This document shows, piece by piece, positions 6,953 to 15,115 of a DNA stretch of 36,825 nt; the first letter of the stretch is position 1, and each line of letters opens with the position of its first letter. Source of the DNA: Bifidobacterium margollesii (GTDB taxonomy: Bacteria > Actinomycetota > Actinomycetes > Actinomycetales > Bifidobacteriaceae); contig NZ_NMWU01000010.1 of the NCBI RefSeq assembly GCF_002860355.1, positions 1 through 36,825 of the forward strand, written 5' to 3'. The notes under the pieces were generated by a model, which had not been told where the DNA came from, searched no databases, and worked only from the letters and a program-made list of their open reading frames with translations. The position numbers were made by a program, and so were the translations under genes.

Positions 6953-8578
6953 CTAGTCCTGATCGAGGTCGAGCAGGTCGTCGATGGTCTGGCGGCGCAG
7001 CATCACGCTCGCGCCCGACTCGCTCAGCGCCACCACGGCCGGGATCAGCGCCTGATTGTAGTTGCTCGCCATCGTGCGGCCGTACGCGCCGGTGACCGGC
7101 ACGGCCAGCACGTCGCCACGGCGGAGATCCTTCGGCAGACGCACCTCATGCACCACGATGTCGCCGGATTCGCAGTGCATGCCCACCACGCGGGCGAGCA
7201 TCGTCTCGTCGGAGCCACGGCGGTTCGCCAGACGGGCCGTGTAGTCCGCGCCGTAGAGGGCCGGTCGAATGTTGTCGCTCATGCCGCCGTCCACGGAGAC
7301 GTACACGCGCTCGTGGATCGGATTGCCCGCGGAATCCTTGGCATCGTTGAGATGCACCGGCTTGATCGTGCCGACGCGGTACAGCGTCACGCCCGCGGGA
7401 GCGACGATGTACCGGCCCGGCTCGAAGCTGATGGCCGGCGTCGGCATGCCAAGCGCACGGTTGATGGCAGTGACCGCGTCGGCGAGGCGGCGCAGTTCCA
7501 CGTCGATGTCCATCGAGTCCTCGCCGTCGGTGTAGGCGACGGAGTAGCCGCCGCCGAGATCCACCTCGGGCAGCGTGTAGGCGTCGGTGGCGTAGAAGGT
7601 GCGGCGCAGCAGCATCATGCGTTTGGCCGCCTGGATGAAGGCGTTCGCATCATGGATGTTGGAGCCGATGTGGGAGTGCACGCCCACCAGTTCCAGTTCG
7701 GCGGAACGGGAGAGGATGTCCTTGAGCACGGCGATGGCGGGTCCGTCGGCCACGGCGTTCAGGGCCGGGATCAGGGCCTTGTCGGCCGAGGAGGCGTCAT
7801 CGTGCAGGGCGTACGGGGAGTTCTCGCCGACGACCGGAGTCGCGGACTGCGCGCCCGCTTCCGACCGGTTGCCGTCAACCGGATCGACGGCAACCGGATC
7901 GATGGCAACCGGATCGACGGCATGATCAGCCCCCGAATCACACGAATCACCCGGACCGCCCAACTCACCCAGACGATCCAGCACGTCAAGCACCGAGGCG
8001 TCGGCATCGGCCGGCAGCAGCGGCACGCCGAACTTCTGATCCTCGTGCGCGGTGGAGATGTATTCGTGGCCGCCGGCGTGAATTCCGGAGGTCACGCGCA
8101 ACATCACCCGAGCGCGCTTGCCGAGCCGCCGGGCGATCCTCGCGATGCGTTCCGGTTCGCCCGGCTCGTCCACCACGATCTTCGCGAACCCCTGTTCGAT
8201 GGCGAGCGCGATCTCCTCGTCGGACTTGTTGTTGCCGTGCAGCACCAGGCGACGGCCCGGAGCCCCGGCGGCGAGGGCGATGCGCATCTCCCCCATCGTG
8301 CAGGTGTCGATCAGCATGCCGGCGTCGATCACCTCGCGTACTACGCGCTTGGAGAGGAACGCCTTGCCGGCGAAGCTCACATGGGTGGTGGCGTTGCTGA
8401 ACGCCTCGGCGGCAGCGCGCACGAAATGGTGGGCACGATCGTTCACCTCGTCGGTGTCGATCAGGTACAGCGGGGAGCCGAACTCCTCCAGCAGGCTTTC
8501 GGCGGTGCGACCGTGGAAGACGATCGCACCGTTCTCGTCGATGTCGGTGGCTTTGGGCCAGATCGGGGAAACGGCCAT
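6953..8578 (-). CDS. lysA: Diaminopimelate decarboxylase, with an extra low-complexity insert
   Basis: LysA decarboxylates meso-diaminopimelate to lysine using PLP. It is a fold-III alanine-racemase-like barrel plus beta domain. Visible motifs are VSFAGKAFLSK (PLP lysine, about residue 72), LVGVHSHIGSNI, LPEVDLGGGYSVAYT, SFEPGRYIVAPAG, and VGMHCESGDIVV with the catalytic Cys from the partner active site. At about 541 residues it is well over 100 longer than the roughly 420-residue E. coli enzyme. Part of the excess is an insert near residues 208-265 containing DPVAIDPVAVDPVDG, encoded by a 15-bp tandem repeat at about 7874-7921. The ATG at 8578 is preferred, with GGAGAAG upstream. A GTG at 8584 overlapping the argS stop (GTGA) is an alternative. 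It is translationally close to argS. Confidence 0.93.
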   Translation of the reverse strand: MAVSPIWPKATDIDENGAIVFHGRTAESLLEEFGSPLYLIDTDEVNDRAHHFVRAAAEAFSNATTHVSFAGKAFLSKRVVREVIDAGMLIDTCTMGEMRIALAAGAPGRRLVLHGNNKSDEEIALAIEQGFAKIVVDEPGEPERIARIARRLGKRARVMLRVTSGIHAGGHEYISTAHEDQKFGVPLLPADADASVLDVLDRLGELGGPGDSCDSGADHAVDPVAIDPVAVDPVDGNRSEAGAQSATPVVGENSPYALHDDASSADKALIPALNAVADGPAIAVLKDILSRSAELELVGVHSHIGSNIHDANAFIQAAKRMMLLRRTFYATDAYTLPEVDLGGGYSVAYTDGEDSMDIDVELRRLADAVTAINRALGMPTPAISFEPGRYIVAPAGVTLYRVGTIKPVHLNDAKDSAGNPIHERVYVSVDGGMSDNIRPALYGADYTARLANRRGSDETMLARVVGMHCESGDIVVHEVRLPKDLRRGDVLAVPVTGAYGRTMASNYNQALIPAVVALSESGASVMLRRQTIDDLLDLDQD

Positions 8579-8580
8579 GA

Positions 8581-10377
8581 TCACATCTTCTCCGGAGCGG
8601 TGACGGCAAGCAGCGACAGACCGTTGGCGATCACCTGACGGGCGGCGTCGTTGAGCTTCAGACGCGCGGCCGCACGGGCCGGCTCGGGGTTCTTGGAGAT
8701 TTCCAGCGCTTTGCGCTCGTCTTCAGGCAGGGCCTGCTCGGCGTCGGTGAGCGCCATCGGCACCACGCGCTCGGCGGCGTACCACTTGTGGTAGCGTCCG
8801 GCGAGATCCTCCAGATAATGGGCCACGCGGTGCGGCTCGCGACCGTCGCCGGCCTGCGAAAGCATGCTCGGGTACTGGGCGAGCGCGGCGAGCAGATCAC
8901 CGTCGGCCTCGGTGTCGAGCAGAGCGAGATCGGCGCCTTCGGTGGTGATGCCGGCTGCGGCGGCGTTGCGGTCCACGTTGCAGGAGCGGGCGTGCGCGTA
9001 CTGCACGTAGTACACGGGGTTCTCGTTGGTGTGGCTGGCAAGCAGGTTGAGGTCGATGTCGACGCTCTGGTTGTAGTCGGTGCGGGCCAGCGAGTAGCGG
9101 GCGGCATCCACGCCCACGGCCTCGACGAGGTCGTCGAGCGTCACGACGTTGCCGGCACGCTTGCTCATGCGCACGGGCTTGCCGTCCTTCATCACGTTGA
9201 CCAGCTGGCCGATGAGGATCTGCATGTTCTCGCCCGGCTTGTCGCCGAAGGCCGCGCACATGGCCATCATGCGGCCGATGTAGCCGTGATGGTCGGCGCC
9301 GAGCATGTAGATCGCGATGTCGGCCGGATTCACGGTGCGGTGGCGCTTGTTCCAGTAGTATGCGATGTCGGCGGCGAAGTAGGCGTATTCGCCGTTGGAC
9401 TTGATGATCACGCGGTCCTTGTCGTCGCCGTGCTTGGTGGAGGCGAACCAAGTGGCGCCGTCCTTGTCGAAGATGTCGCCGCGTTCACGCAGCTCCTCGA
9501 TGGCGCGGGTCACCTCGCCGTCCTGATACAGGCTGTTCTCATGGAACCACACGTCGAAGTTCACGCGGAACTCCTTCATGGACTTGCGGATCTCGTCGAA
9601 CATCATCGGCACGGCGCGCTTGCGGAACTCCTCGCGAAGCTCGGAATCACCCTCGCCCAGCGGGTTGCCGTCCTTGTCCACGCCGCCGTCCACGCGCGGC
9701 AGGGTGTTCAGGTCGATGCCGTCGGCTTCGGCCTCCTTCACCACGCGTTCGGTGATCTCCCCGATGTACGCGCCCTTGTAGCCGTCGGCCGGGGTCTCCT
9801 CGCCGGCCCATGCGGCCACGAGCGACTTGGCGAAACGGTTGATCTGCTCGCCGTGATCGTTGAAGTAGTATTCGCGCACCACGTTGGCGCCGTTGGCTTC
9901 GAGCACGCGGGCCATGGAATCGCCCACCGCGGCCCAGCGGGTGCCGCCGATGTGGATCGGACCGGTGGGGTTGGCGGAAACGAACTCCAGATTCAGGGTC
10001 TTGCCGGCAAGGTGGTCATTGCGGCCGAATGATTCGCCGGCGGCGAGCACGGCGTCGACCACGGCGGCCGAGGATGCGGAGTCAAGGGTGATGTTGATGA
10101 ATCCGGGGCCGGCCACCTCAACGGATTTCACACCGTCGGACTTCGGCAGTTCCCGGGCGAACAGTTCGGCCAGATCGCGCGGTTTCATACCGGCCTTCTT
10201 GGCCAGCTGCATGGCGATGTTGGTGGCCCAGTCGCCGTGCGCGCGATCCTTCGGACGCATCACGGCGATCTTCTCGACCGGGGGGATCAGATCGTGGGTC
10301 AGGGAGCCGGCCATTTCGGATTCGACCAGCTCGTGGGCAATTTCGGAAATCAGAACACTAAGCGCTTCAGGACTCAT
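8581..10377 (-). CDS. argS: Arginyl-tRNA synthetase
   Basis: ArgS charges tRNA-Arg. It is a class I synthetase of 598 residues. The HIGH-type motif appears as SANPTGPIHIGGTRW, and the KMSKS-type loop as VRMSKRAGNVV. The N-terminal additional domain (GPGFINITL) and the C-terminal DALR-like anticodon-binding region (NENPVYYVQYAHAR, then AHYLEDLAGRYHKWY) are in the usual order. Its stop codon lies beside or overlaps the lysA start, and it begins 36 bp after the permease gene. The argS-lysA-hom-thrB order is classical in actinobacteria and links arginyl-tRNA supply with lysine and threonine synthesis. No T-box or other leader structure was recognised. Confidence 0.97.
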   Translation of the reverse strand: MSPEALSVLISEIAHELVESEMAGSLTHDLIPPVEKIAVMRPKDRAHGDWATNIAMQLAKKAGMKPRDLAELFARELPKSDGVKSVEVAGPGFINITLDSASSAAVVDAVLAAGESFGRNDHLAGKTLNLEFVSANPTGPIHIGGTRWAAVGDSMARVLEANGANVVREYYFNDHGEQINRFAKSLVAAWAGEETPADGYKGAYIGEITERVVKEAEADGIDLNTLPRVDGGVDKDGNPLGEGDSELREEFRKRAVPMMFDEIRKSMKEFRVNFDVWFHENSLYQDGEVTRAIEELRERGDIFDKDGATWFASTKHGDDKDRVIIKSNGEYAYFAADIAYYWNKRHRTVNPADIAIYMLGADHHGYIGRMMAMCAAFGDKPGENMQILIGQLVNVMKDGKPVRMSKRAGNVVTLDDLVEAVGVDAARYSLARTDYNQSVDIDLNLLASHTNENPVYYVQYAHARSCNVDRNAAAAGITTEGADLALLDTEADGDLLAALAQYPSMLSQAGDGREPHRVAHYLEDLAGRYHKWYAAERVVPMALTDAEQALPEDERKALEISKNPEPARAAARLKLNDAARQVIANGLSLLAVTAPEKM

Positions 10378-10413
10378 TCCTCCAAGTCTACCGAGCGTAC
10401 CGACCTCACGTGT

Positions 10414-11844
10414 TCAGATGCCCGCCGACGTCCGGCGCCCATGCCGTCGACGCCACGCCTCGCGCGCGTAGTGGAACCCGTAGCACAGCGCCACGAAGGG
10501 GATCATGTAGTACAGCGTGCTGCGCTGCGATTCGTCGAGCACCACCAGCACCAGCGCAAGCAAGCACATCACGATCGCCGCCCACGGCACGAACGGATAT
10601 CCGGGCGCCCGGTACCCCAGTTCGTCCGCGGTATGTCCCTCGGCCAGCCATTGCCGCCGGAAGCGGATCTGGCACACGGCCACCGACGCCCATACCACGA
10701 TCGTCGCCAGGCCCGACACCGCCACCAGCGCCAGATACACGGTGCTGGCCGCGATCACCGAGGAGAGCAGCGCGAGCAGGCTGCCGGCCATGCTCACCAT
10801 CACGGCGAACACCGGCACGCCGCGGAAATTGGTTTTGGCCAGCCGCATCGGCAGCATCCGCTCCTTGGCCAGCGACCACACCATGCGAGAGCAGACATAC
10901 AGTCCGGAGTTCGCGGCGGACAGCACGGCGGTGAGCACCACGAAGTTCATCACATCGCCGGCGAACGGCATGCCGATCGACTGGAACACCAGCACGAACG
11001 GACTGGTCTCCACGCCGGACTTGTGCCAGGGGATCAGCGCGGCCATCACCGCGATCGAGCCGATGAAGAAGATGGTGAGCCTCAGCACGGTGGTGTGCAC
11101 GGCCTTCGGAATCGCCGTGCCGGGGTCGCGGGTCTCGCCGGCGGCCACGCCCACCACTTCGGTGCCGGAGAACGCGAACACCACGGTGAGCAATGTGGAG
11201 AAGATCGGCGCGATGCCGTTGGGCAGCAGACCGTCGGCCGTGAAGTTGCCGAACAGCGGCGCATGATCGTATCCGGCGATCGGAATCGCGCCGAAGATGG
11301 CCAGCAGACCGATGATGATGAACGCCACGATGGCGAACACCTTGATCGACGCGAACCAGAACTCCGATTCGCCGTACAGTCGCACGGAAAGAATGTTGAG
11401 CGAAAACACCACGACGATGAACACCGCGCTCCATACCCATGCGGGACTGTGCGGGAACCAGCGTTGCATGAGCAGTCCCGCCGCGGTGAATTCGGAGGCG
11501 AGCGCCACGGCCCAGTTGAGCCAGTACAGGATCGCGATGGTGAACGCCGTGCCCGGTCCGATGAACCGGTTCGCGTACAGGTGGAAGCTGCCGGCGTACG
11601 GCATGGCCACGGACAGTTCGCCGAGGCAGAGCATCACGAAGTAGACGAGCAGCGATCCGATGGCGTAGGCGAGGATCGCGCCGAGGGGTCCGGCCTGTTG
11701 GATCGTGTATCCGGAGCTGAGGAAGAGTCCGGTACCGATCACGCCGCCGAGGGAGATCATGGTCAGATGCCGTGACTCCATCTTTCGTTCAAGGCCTGTT
11801 TCCTCCGTATGTTCGGCATTGCCGTCGCTCTTCGTCTTGCTCAT
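10414..11844 (-). CDS. Amino-acid permease, APC superfamily (RocE/LysP-like)
   Basis: This 476-residue integral membrane protein is a predicted proton-coupled amino-acid importer of the AAT family. The consensus first helix is clear (MISLGGVIGTGLFLSSG), followed by helices such as AILAYAIGSLLVYFVMLCLGELSV. The YWLNWAVALASEFTAAG and VFAFSGTEVVGVAAGE segments are typical. About 12 membrane segments can be drawn. A substrate such as arginine or lysine is suggested by resemblance and by its place 36 bp before argS and upstream of lysA, but the sequence does not prove it. The upstream ribosome site is weak, and an in-frame ATG at 11781 (MESRHLTMISLGG) is an alternative start. Confidence 0.88.
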   Translation of the reverse strand: MSKTKSDGNAEHTEETGLERKMESRHLTMISLGGVIGTGLFLSSGYTIQQAGPLGAILAYAIGSLLVYFVMLCLGELSVAMPYAGSFHLYANRFIGPGTAFTIAILYWLNWAVALASEFTAAGLLMQRWFPHSPAWVWSAVFIVVVFSLNILSVRLYGESEFWFASIKVFAIVAFIIIGLLAIFGAIPIAGYDHAPLFGNFTADGLLPNGIAPIFSTLLTVVFAFSGTEVVGVAAGETRDPGTAIPKAVHTTVLRLTIFFIGSIAVMAALIPWHKSGVETSPFVLVFQSIGMPFAGDVMNFVVLTAVLSAANSGLYVCSRMVWSLAKERMLPMRLAKTNFRGVPVFAVMVSMAGSLLALLSSVIAASTVYLALVAVSGLATIVVWASVAVCQIRFRRQWLAEGHTADELGYRAPGYPFVPWAAIVMCLLALVLVVLDESQRSTLYYMIPFVALCYGFHYAREAWRRRHGRRTSAGI

Positions 11845-11913
11845 ACCCGTTCAATCCGTCAATTCAAATCGTTCGAACCGTGTCGTGTCATCACGGTTGC
11901 AGTAATCGACTAC

Positions 11914-11945
11914 ATATCGTACCGGAGAGGCGATATCGTACCGGA
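11914..11945 (-). promoter_or_regulatory. Two 13-bp direct repeats upstream of the permease gene
   Basis: ATATCGTACCGGA occurs at 11914-11926 and again at 11933-11945, so the copies are 19 bp apart (close to two helical turns). They lie 70-100 bp upstream of the permease start. This is the usual arrangement for a dimer-of-dimers operator, but no regulator can be assigned. Confidence 0.4.
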
Positions 11946-12034
11946 CGGTCGGCGGAGCGGCATTCCGCGGATCAGCCGATACCGAACTCGGCCGACGATG
12001 ACATCGGCCGGCGGCGGCATGATCGACCGGCACC

Positions 12035-12277
12035 TCAGCCGATGATGGCACCGATGGCGTAGGAGAGGAAGATGGCGAGAAAAGCGACGGTGGCCACCGA
12101 GGCGATCAGCCCGACGACGAATGCGATGGCGAACAGCGGATCGTGACGATGTCTGCGGCCGAGCCGCACGCAGCCGACCAGGATCGCGGCGGCCACGACG
12201 GTAAGCGCACACATCAGAACGAGAAACATGACTGCCATTGTAGGCGAGACATCGGCGCCCCGCCGTCTGCGATTCAC
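12035..12277 (-). CDS. Small membrane protein, two predicted helices
   Basis: An 80-codon frame encodes two hydrophobic stretches (MAVMFLVLMCALTVVAAAIL and FAIAFVVGLIASVATVAFLA), separated by a basic loop CVRLGRRHRHDP. This is what a small inner-membrane protein would look like, and I do not recognise a family. The start is uncertain: a GTG at 12277 has GAGGTGATC close upstream, but that motif belongs to the adjoining dispersed repeat. The ATG at 12238 has no clear ribosome site. It is on the same strand as the permease, 190 bp upstream of it. Confidence 0.5.
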   Translation of the reverse strand: MNRRRRGADVSPTMAVMFLVLMCALTVVAAAILVGCVRLGRRHRHDPLFAIAFVVGLIASVATVAFLAIFLSYAIGAIIG

Positions 12278-12281
12278 CGAT

Positions 12282-12518
12282 CACCTCATCAGTCGACCTT
12301 CGGTCGCCAGCTTCTCGGTGGCATCGGTCGGCCTTTCGGCCGCGCTCTGTCCGCCCGCCTGTCGGCGAGCCTGAGTCCTGGAAACGCCTCTGGCGTTTCC
12401 TTAACGGACTCAGCCTAAGGGGAAAACAGCCATCTCTTGAGAAAAGCACTCCCAGGTGAAAATCACAGCCACCTCATCAGTCGACCTTCGGTCGCCAGCT
12501 TCCCCTCGGAGGGGAAGC
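12282..12518. repeat. Composite dispersed repeat of about 237 bp, copy 1
   Basis: The element starts with CACCTCATCAGTCGACC, passes through a degenerate AGCTTCTCGG, then a unique central part, and ends with a second CACCTCATCAGTC...CTTCCCCTCGGAGGGGAAGC unit (12470-12518). The centre contains a nested hairpin at 12371-12413: CTGAGTCC / GGACTCAG outside and GGAAACGCC / GGCGTTTCC inside. It matches 18966-19201 almost base for base. The 535-bp spacer 12278-12812 holds this element, the fragment at 12640, and no convincing gene. Confidence 0.8.
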
Positions 12519-12639
12519 CAATAGGTGCCCCGGCCCCAGGGAGCCGGACGATGAGCCGTACCGTCCGGCAGGTTCATCAGCCCTGCCTTCCGAAGGTGGC
12601 CGGCGCCGTGATGGTGCGGGACACGCGCCGCAGGGAGAC

Positions 12640-12690
12640 CCTGCCTTCCCCCTGGGGGGGAAGGTGGCCGGCGCAGCCGGACGGATGAGG
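12640..12690. repeat. Right-half fragment of the CACCTCATC-type repeat
   Basis: CCTGCCTTCCCCCTGGGG, followed by GGGGAAGGTGGCCGGC and GACGGATGAGG, reproduces the right half of the full element at 6843-6919. A weaker relic (CCTTCCGAAGGTGGCCGGCG) lies just upstream near 12585-12605. Confidence 0.6.
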
Positions 12691-12812
12691 GGGCTTCCGC
12701 CGCCGTCAAACCAAACCGCCGCCAGAGCAAACCTCGCACCCCCCGTATTTGCCGCTACCCGCGCCTAGGATGGCGAGGGAGAGCAAACACAATGATGTAA
12801 GTGAGGTTCATC

Positions 12813-13688
12813 ATGACATCGCATCGCTCACGCCGTCTGCTGGCCTTCGTGGTCGCCGTCTTCTCCATGCTTGCGCTGGGACTGACGGTTGATTCCGCGA
12901 GTGCGGCCTCCACCGGCACGCAGACCATGTATCGTCTGTACAACCGAAACAGCGGCGAGCATTTCTACACCGCGAACAGCCGCGAACGCCAGATGCTGTC
13001 GTCCAAGGGCTGGAAGTACGAGGGCGTCGGCTGGATCGCCCCGACCTCCGGACGCAACGTCTATCGTCTGTACAACCGTCACGCCGGCGATCATCACTAC
13101 ACGATGAACGTGGCCGAACGCAACATGCTGATCGCCAAGGGCTGGAAGTACGAGGGCGTCGGCTGGAAGTCCGGCGGCAACGTGCCGCTGTACCGCCAGT
13201 ACAACCGTCGCGCCAAGAAGGCCGGCGCACACAACTACACCACCAACAAGGCCGAGAACAACATGCTGGTGCGTGCCGGCTGGAAGGCCGAGGGCATCGG
13301 CTGGTATGCCGTGGCCCACGACATCAACACCTGCGCCAAGGTGCAGGGCGTCTACCGAAACAACAAGGGTCAGCGCGCCGTCGTGGCCGCCAACTGCGCC
13401 ACCACGACGGATGGCCGCCGCTACCTTCCGATCGCCGTGAGCACCACCGGTGGCGCGGTGACGAATCACATGTCCACCAGGGGGGTCATCGAGATCACGT
13501 ACGACCCGTATGCCTACGGCAATGTCGGCAATGTCAATGTGGCATCGCTGTATCCGAGGGGTGTGAGAGCAGGCTTCCCGGTGCGTGAGGACGTGAGCCG
13601 CAACCGTCTGGTCAATCATTCCGGCGGACCGTACTACCCCGATGCCACCAACTACGGCTGGTTCATGCGGTACGCCTACTTCAAGTGA
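12813..13688 (+). CDS. Secreted protein with three DUF5648 repeats
   Basis: The 291-residue protein has a signal peptide with a basic start and a hydrophobic core (LLAFVVAVFSMLALGL), with likely cleavage after ASA near residue 31. Three DUF5648-type repeats follow at about 40-74, 84-118 and 127-164. Each begins YRLYNR/YRQYNR and ends EGVGW or EGIGW, with a central HFYT, HHYT or HNYT and GWK. Such repeats are common on surface proteins and amidases of bifidobacteria and related Gram-positives, where they may bind the envelope. The C-terminal 125 residues match nothing I know. They contain two Cys that could form a disulphide. The ATG at 12813 is chosen because GTGAGG sits 6 bp upstream; the frame also opens at GTG 12801. 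Confidence 0.8.
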   Translation: MTSHRSRRLLAFVVAVFSMLALGLTVDSASAASTGTQTMYRLYNRNSGEHFYTANSRERQMLSSKGWKYEGVGWIAPTSGRNVYRLYNRHAGDHHYTMNVAERNMLIAKGWKYEGVGWKSGGNVPLYRQYNRRAKKAGAHNYTTNKAENNMLVRAGWKAEGIGWYAVAHDINTCAKVQGVYRNNKGQRAVVAANCATTTDGRRYLPIAVSTTGGAVTNHMSTRGVIEITYDPYAYGNVGNVNVASLYPRGVRAGFPVREDVSRNRLVNHSGGPYYPDATNYGWFMRYAYFK

Positions 13689-13704
13689 TCCGATGACGGG
13701 TGAT

Positions 13705-13733
13705 CCGATCGATCCGATCGATCCGATCGATCC
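13705..13733. repeat. Three tandem 9-bp units CCGATCGAT
   Basis: The unit CCGATCGAT is repeated three times directly behind the DUF5648 gene. Further GATC-rich sequence continues through 13797-13855. It is a simple-sequence tract with no visible function. Confidence 0.7.
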
Positions 13734-13749
13734 GCCCGTTGATACGACT

Positions 13750-13784
13750 GATCCCCGCCCGGGATTATCTCCGGGGCGGGGATC
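13750..13784. terminator. GC-rich hairpin between convergent genes
   Basis: GATCCCCGCCC (13750-13760) pairs perfectly with GGGCGGGGATC (13774-13784) across a 13-nt loop. It lies between the ends of the DUF5648 gene and ridA, so it could serve both. The T-run of a classical intrinsic terminator is missing on either side. Confidence 0.5.
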
Positions 13785-13853
13785 ATTGCGTTACCGGTGA
13801 TCGATCACGACGATCAATCACGACCGATCAATTCGATCGCAGCCGATCATCGC

Positions 13854-14255
13854 CTAGTCGACGTCGTTGAGCACGGCGATGGCGTCGATCTCCACCAGCG
13901 CGCCCTTGGGGATGTCGTTGCCGCCGAAGGCCACGCGGGCGGGCTTGACCGATCCGATGAACACCTTGGCGTATTCGCCGTCCACTTCCTTGAAGTCGTC
14001 CACGTTCTTCAGGTAGATGGTGGCGCGGGCGATGTTCTCGATGCCGCTGCCGGCGGCGTCCAGAATGTTCTTGATGTTCTTCAGGGCCTGAGCCGCCTGT
14101 TCGCCGGCGGTCGGACCGGCCAGCTCGCCGGTTTCCGGATCGATGCCCAGCTGACCGGAGACGAATACGAATCCGTTCGCCTTCACGGCCTGGCTGTAGG
14201 CGCCCAGCGCGGCGGGCGCGTATGCGGTGGCAACCTCTTCCAGCTTGTCGCTCAT
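13854..14255 (-). CDS. ridA: RidA/YjgF family imine deaminase
   Basis: RidA hydrolyses reactive 2-aminoacrylate and 2-iminobutanoate released by PLP enzymes, forming ammonia and ketoacids. At 133 residues it has the usual length. Family hallmarks are ALGAYSQAVKANGFVFVSGQLGIDP at the start, QALKNIKNILDAAG in the middle helix, and the C-terminal PARVAFGGNDIPKGALVEID containing the conserved carboxylate-binding Arg. AAAGGACATCATC precedes the ATG. In the E. coli-type pathway the substrate comes from threonine dehydratase, which is not in this window. It is divergent from the MarR gene, with 211 bp between them. Confidence 0.94.
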   Translation of the reverse strand: MSDKLEEVATAYAPAALGAYSQAVKANGFVFVSGQLGIDPETGELAGPTAGEQAAQALKNIKNILDAAGSGIENIARATIYLKNVDDFKEVDGEYAKVFIGSVKPARVAFGGNDIPKGALVEIDAIAVLNDVD

Positions 14256-14424
14256 GATGATGTCCTTTGTTTGGTGTGATCGGCGATTCCACCGATGACT
14301 ATAGGCGGATCGGTCGATGGATGATTTCGATTATGGGGCCAATCCCCCAGAAATCATGGATTTTGCCCGGTATTCGGCCATTTCGGCCGTTGCGAGCGGT
14401 ACATCGACACACCGGACTTGCATT

Positions 14425-14443
14425 TCAATACCATGATATTAAA
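14425..14443. promoter_or_regulatory. Putative MarR operator, copy 1
   Basis: TCAATACCATGATATTAAA is identical to 15085-15103 upstream of the transporter. It contains an imperfect inverted repeat, AATA-C-CATG-A-TATT. It lies 23-42 bp upstream of the MarR start codon, where it would overlap the core promoter. This supports autoregulation, as is common in the family. Confidence 0.7.
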
Positions 14444-14466
14444 CTGATCGCCCGTAAGGAGGCAGC

Positions 14467-14976
14467 ATGAACGACGTGAGCATCGAAGACAAGGCGAACA
14501 TCGGCACGACGGACGCCGCCGCAGCGGACATCCCTGCGATGGCGGACATCTCCGCGATGAACGGACCGCTCGTACTGATGCGCCACATCGTCGACGCCCA
14601 CGCTCGCGACACGAACAGCCTGCTACGCCCTCTGGGCATCACGGTCGGCATGGCCGGCGCCCTCGCCGCGATCGAGGAATCCCCGGAAGGGCATATCTCG
14701 ATCAAGCAGCTGGAACGCATGCGCCACACCTCGCAGCCGGTCACGCTGGGCATGGTCGGACGACTGGAGAAGCGCGGGCTCGTGCAGACCTACGTCGACC
14801 CGAACGACGCCCGGGCGAAGATCGTCGCCATCACCACGGCGGGTCGACATGTCCTTTCCGGAGCACGGTTCGCCATGATGCAAGGCACGAAAAACCTGCT
14901 CTCCCGCCTGAACGCGGAGGAGCGAGCCGAGCTTGGCCGACTGCTGCGGAAGATATCGGACGGCGCAGAACTGTAA
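14467..14976 (+). CDS. MarR-family transcriptional regulator
   Basis: The 169-residue protein is a MarR-type winged helix-turn-helix dimer. Residues 1-30 are a low-complexity, Ala-rich extension. The dimerising helix, DNA-binding helices (ISIKQLERMRHTSQPVTLGMVGRLEKRGLV) and wing follow; the wing carries the hallmark DPNDARAKIVAITTAG, and a C-terminal helix completes the domain. A strong AAGGAGG lies 4 bp from the ATG. It has its own terminator, and the next gene is a drug-efflux-type pump with the same operator, so it most likely represses both genes until a toxic ligand binds. Confidence 0.92.
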   Translation: MNDVSIEDKANIGTTDAAAADIPAMADISAMNGPLVLMRHIVDAHARDTNSLLRPLGITVGMAGALAAIEESPEGHISIKQLERMRHTSQPVTLGMVGRLEKRGLVQTYVDPNDARAKIVAITTAGRHVLSGARFAMMQGTKNLLSRLNAEERAELGRLLRKISDGAEL

Positions 14977-15053
14977 TCTCGGCAACCACGGAAATCGCAA
15001 CGGTTTCGGCAATAGCAACATTTCGGAAAACAGGCCACACGTCTCATATCCAT

Positions 15054-15077
15054 GACCGCCAAGCGGTCTTATTTTTT
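15054..15077 (+). terminator. Intrinsic terminator after the MarR gene
   Basis: GACCGC and GCGGTC form a 6-bp stem with a CAA loop, followed by TTATTTTTT. It separates the regulator from the pump, so the pump needs the promoter just downstream. Confidence 0.8.
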
Positions 15078-15103
15078 GACCTAATCAATACCATGATATT
15101 AAA
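15076..15103 (+). promoter_or_regulatory. Promoter with MarR operator copy 2, upstream of the efflux pump
   Basis: A -35-like TTGACC is at 15076-15081 and a TATTAA at 15097-15102, a short 15-bp spacer. The 19-bp sequence identical to operator 1 occupies 15085-15103, covering the spacer and the -10 box. A bound MarR dimer would exclude RNA polymerase. The exact promoter elements are inferred. Confidence 0.65.
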
Positions 15104-15115
15104 AGAGGAATGATC

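Noticed and set aside
11910-12449. 179-residue minus-strand frame across the repeat region
   Set aside because: It is Arg-rich, low-complexity and runs through the dispersed repeat. The 80-residue frame in another phase encodes credible membrane helices instead.
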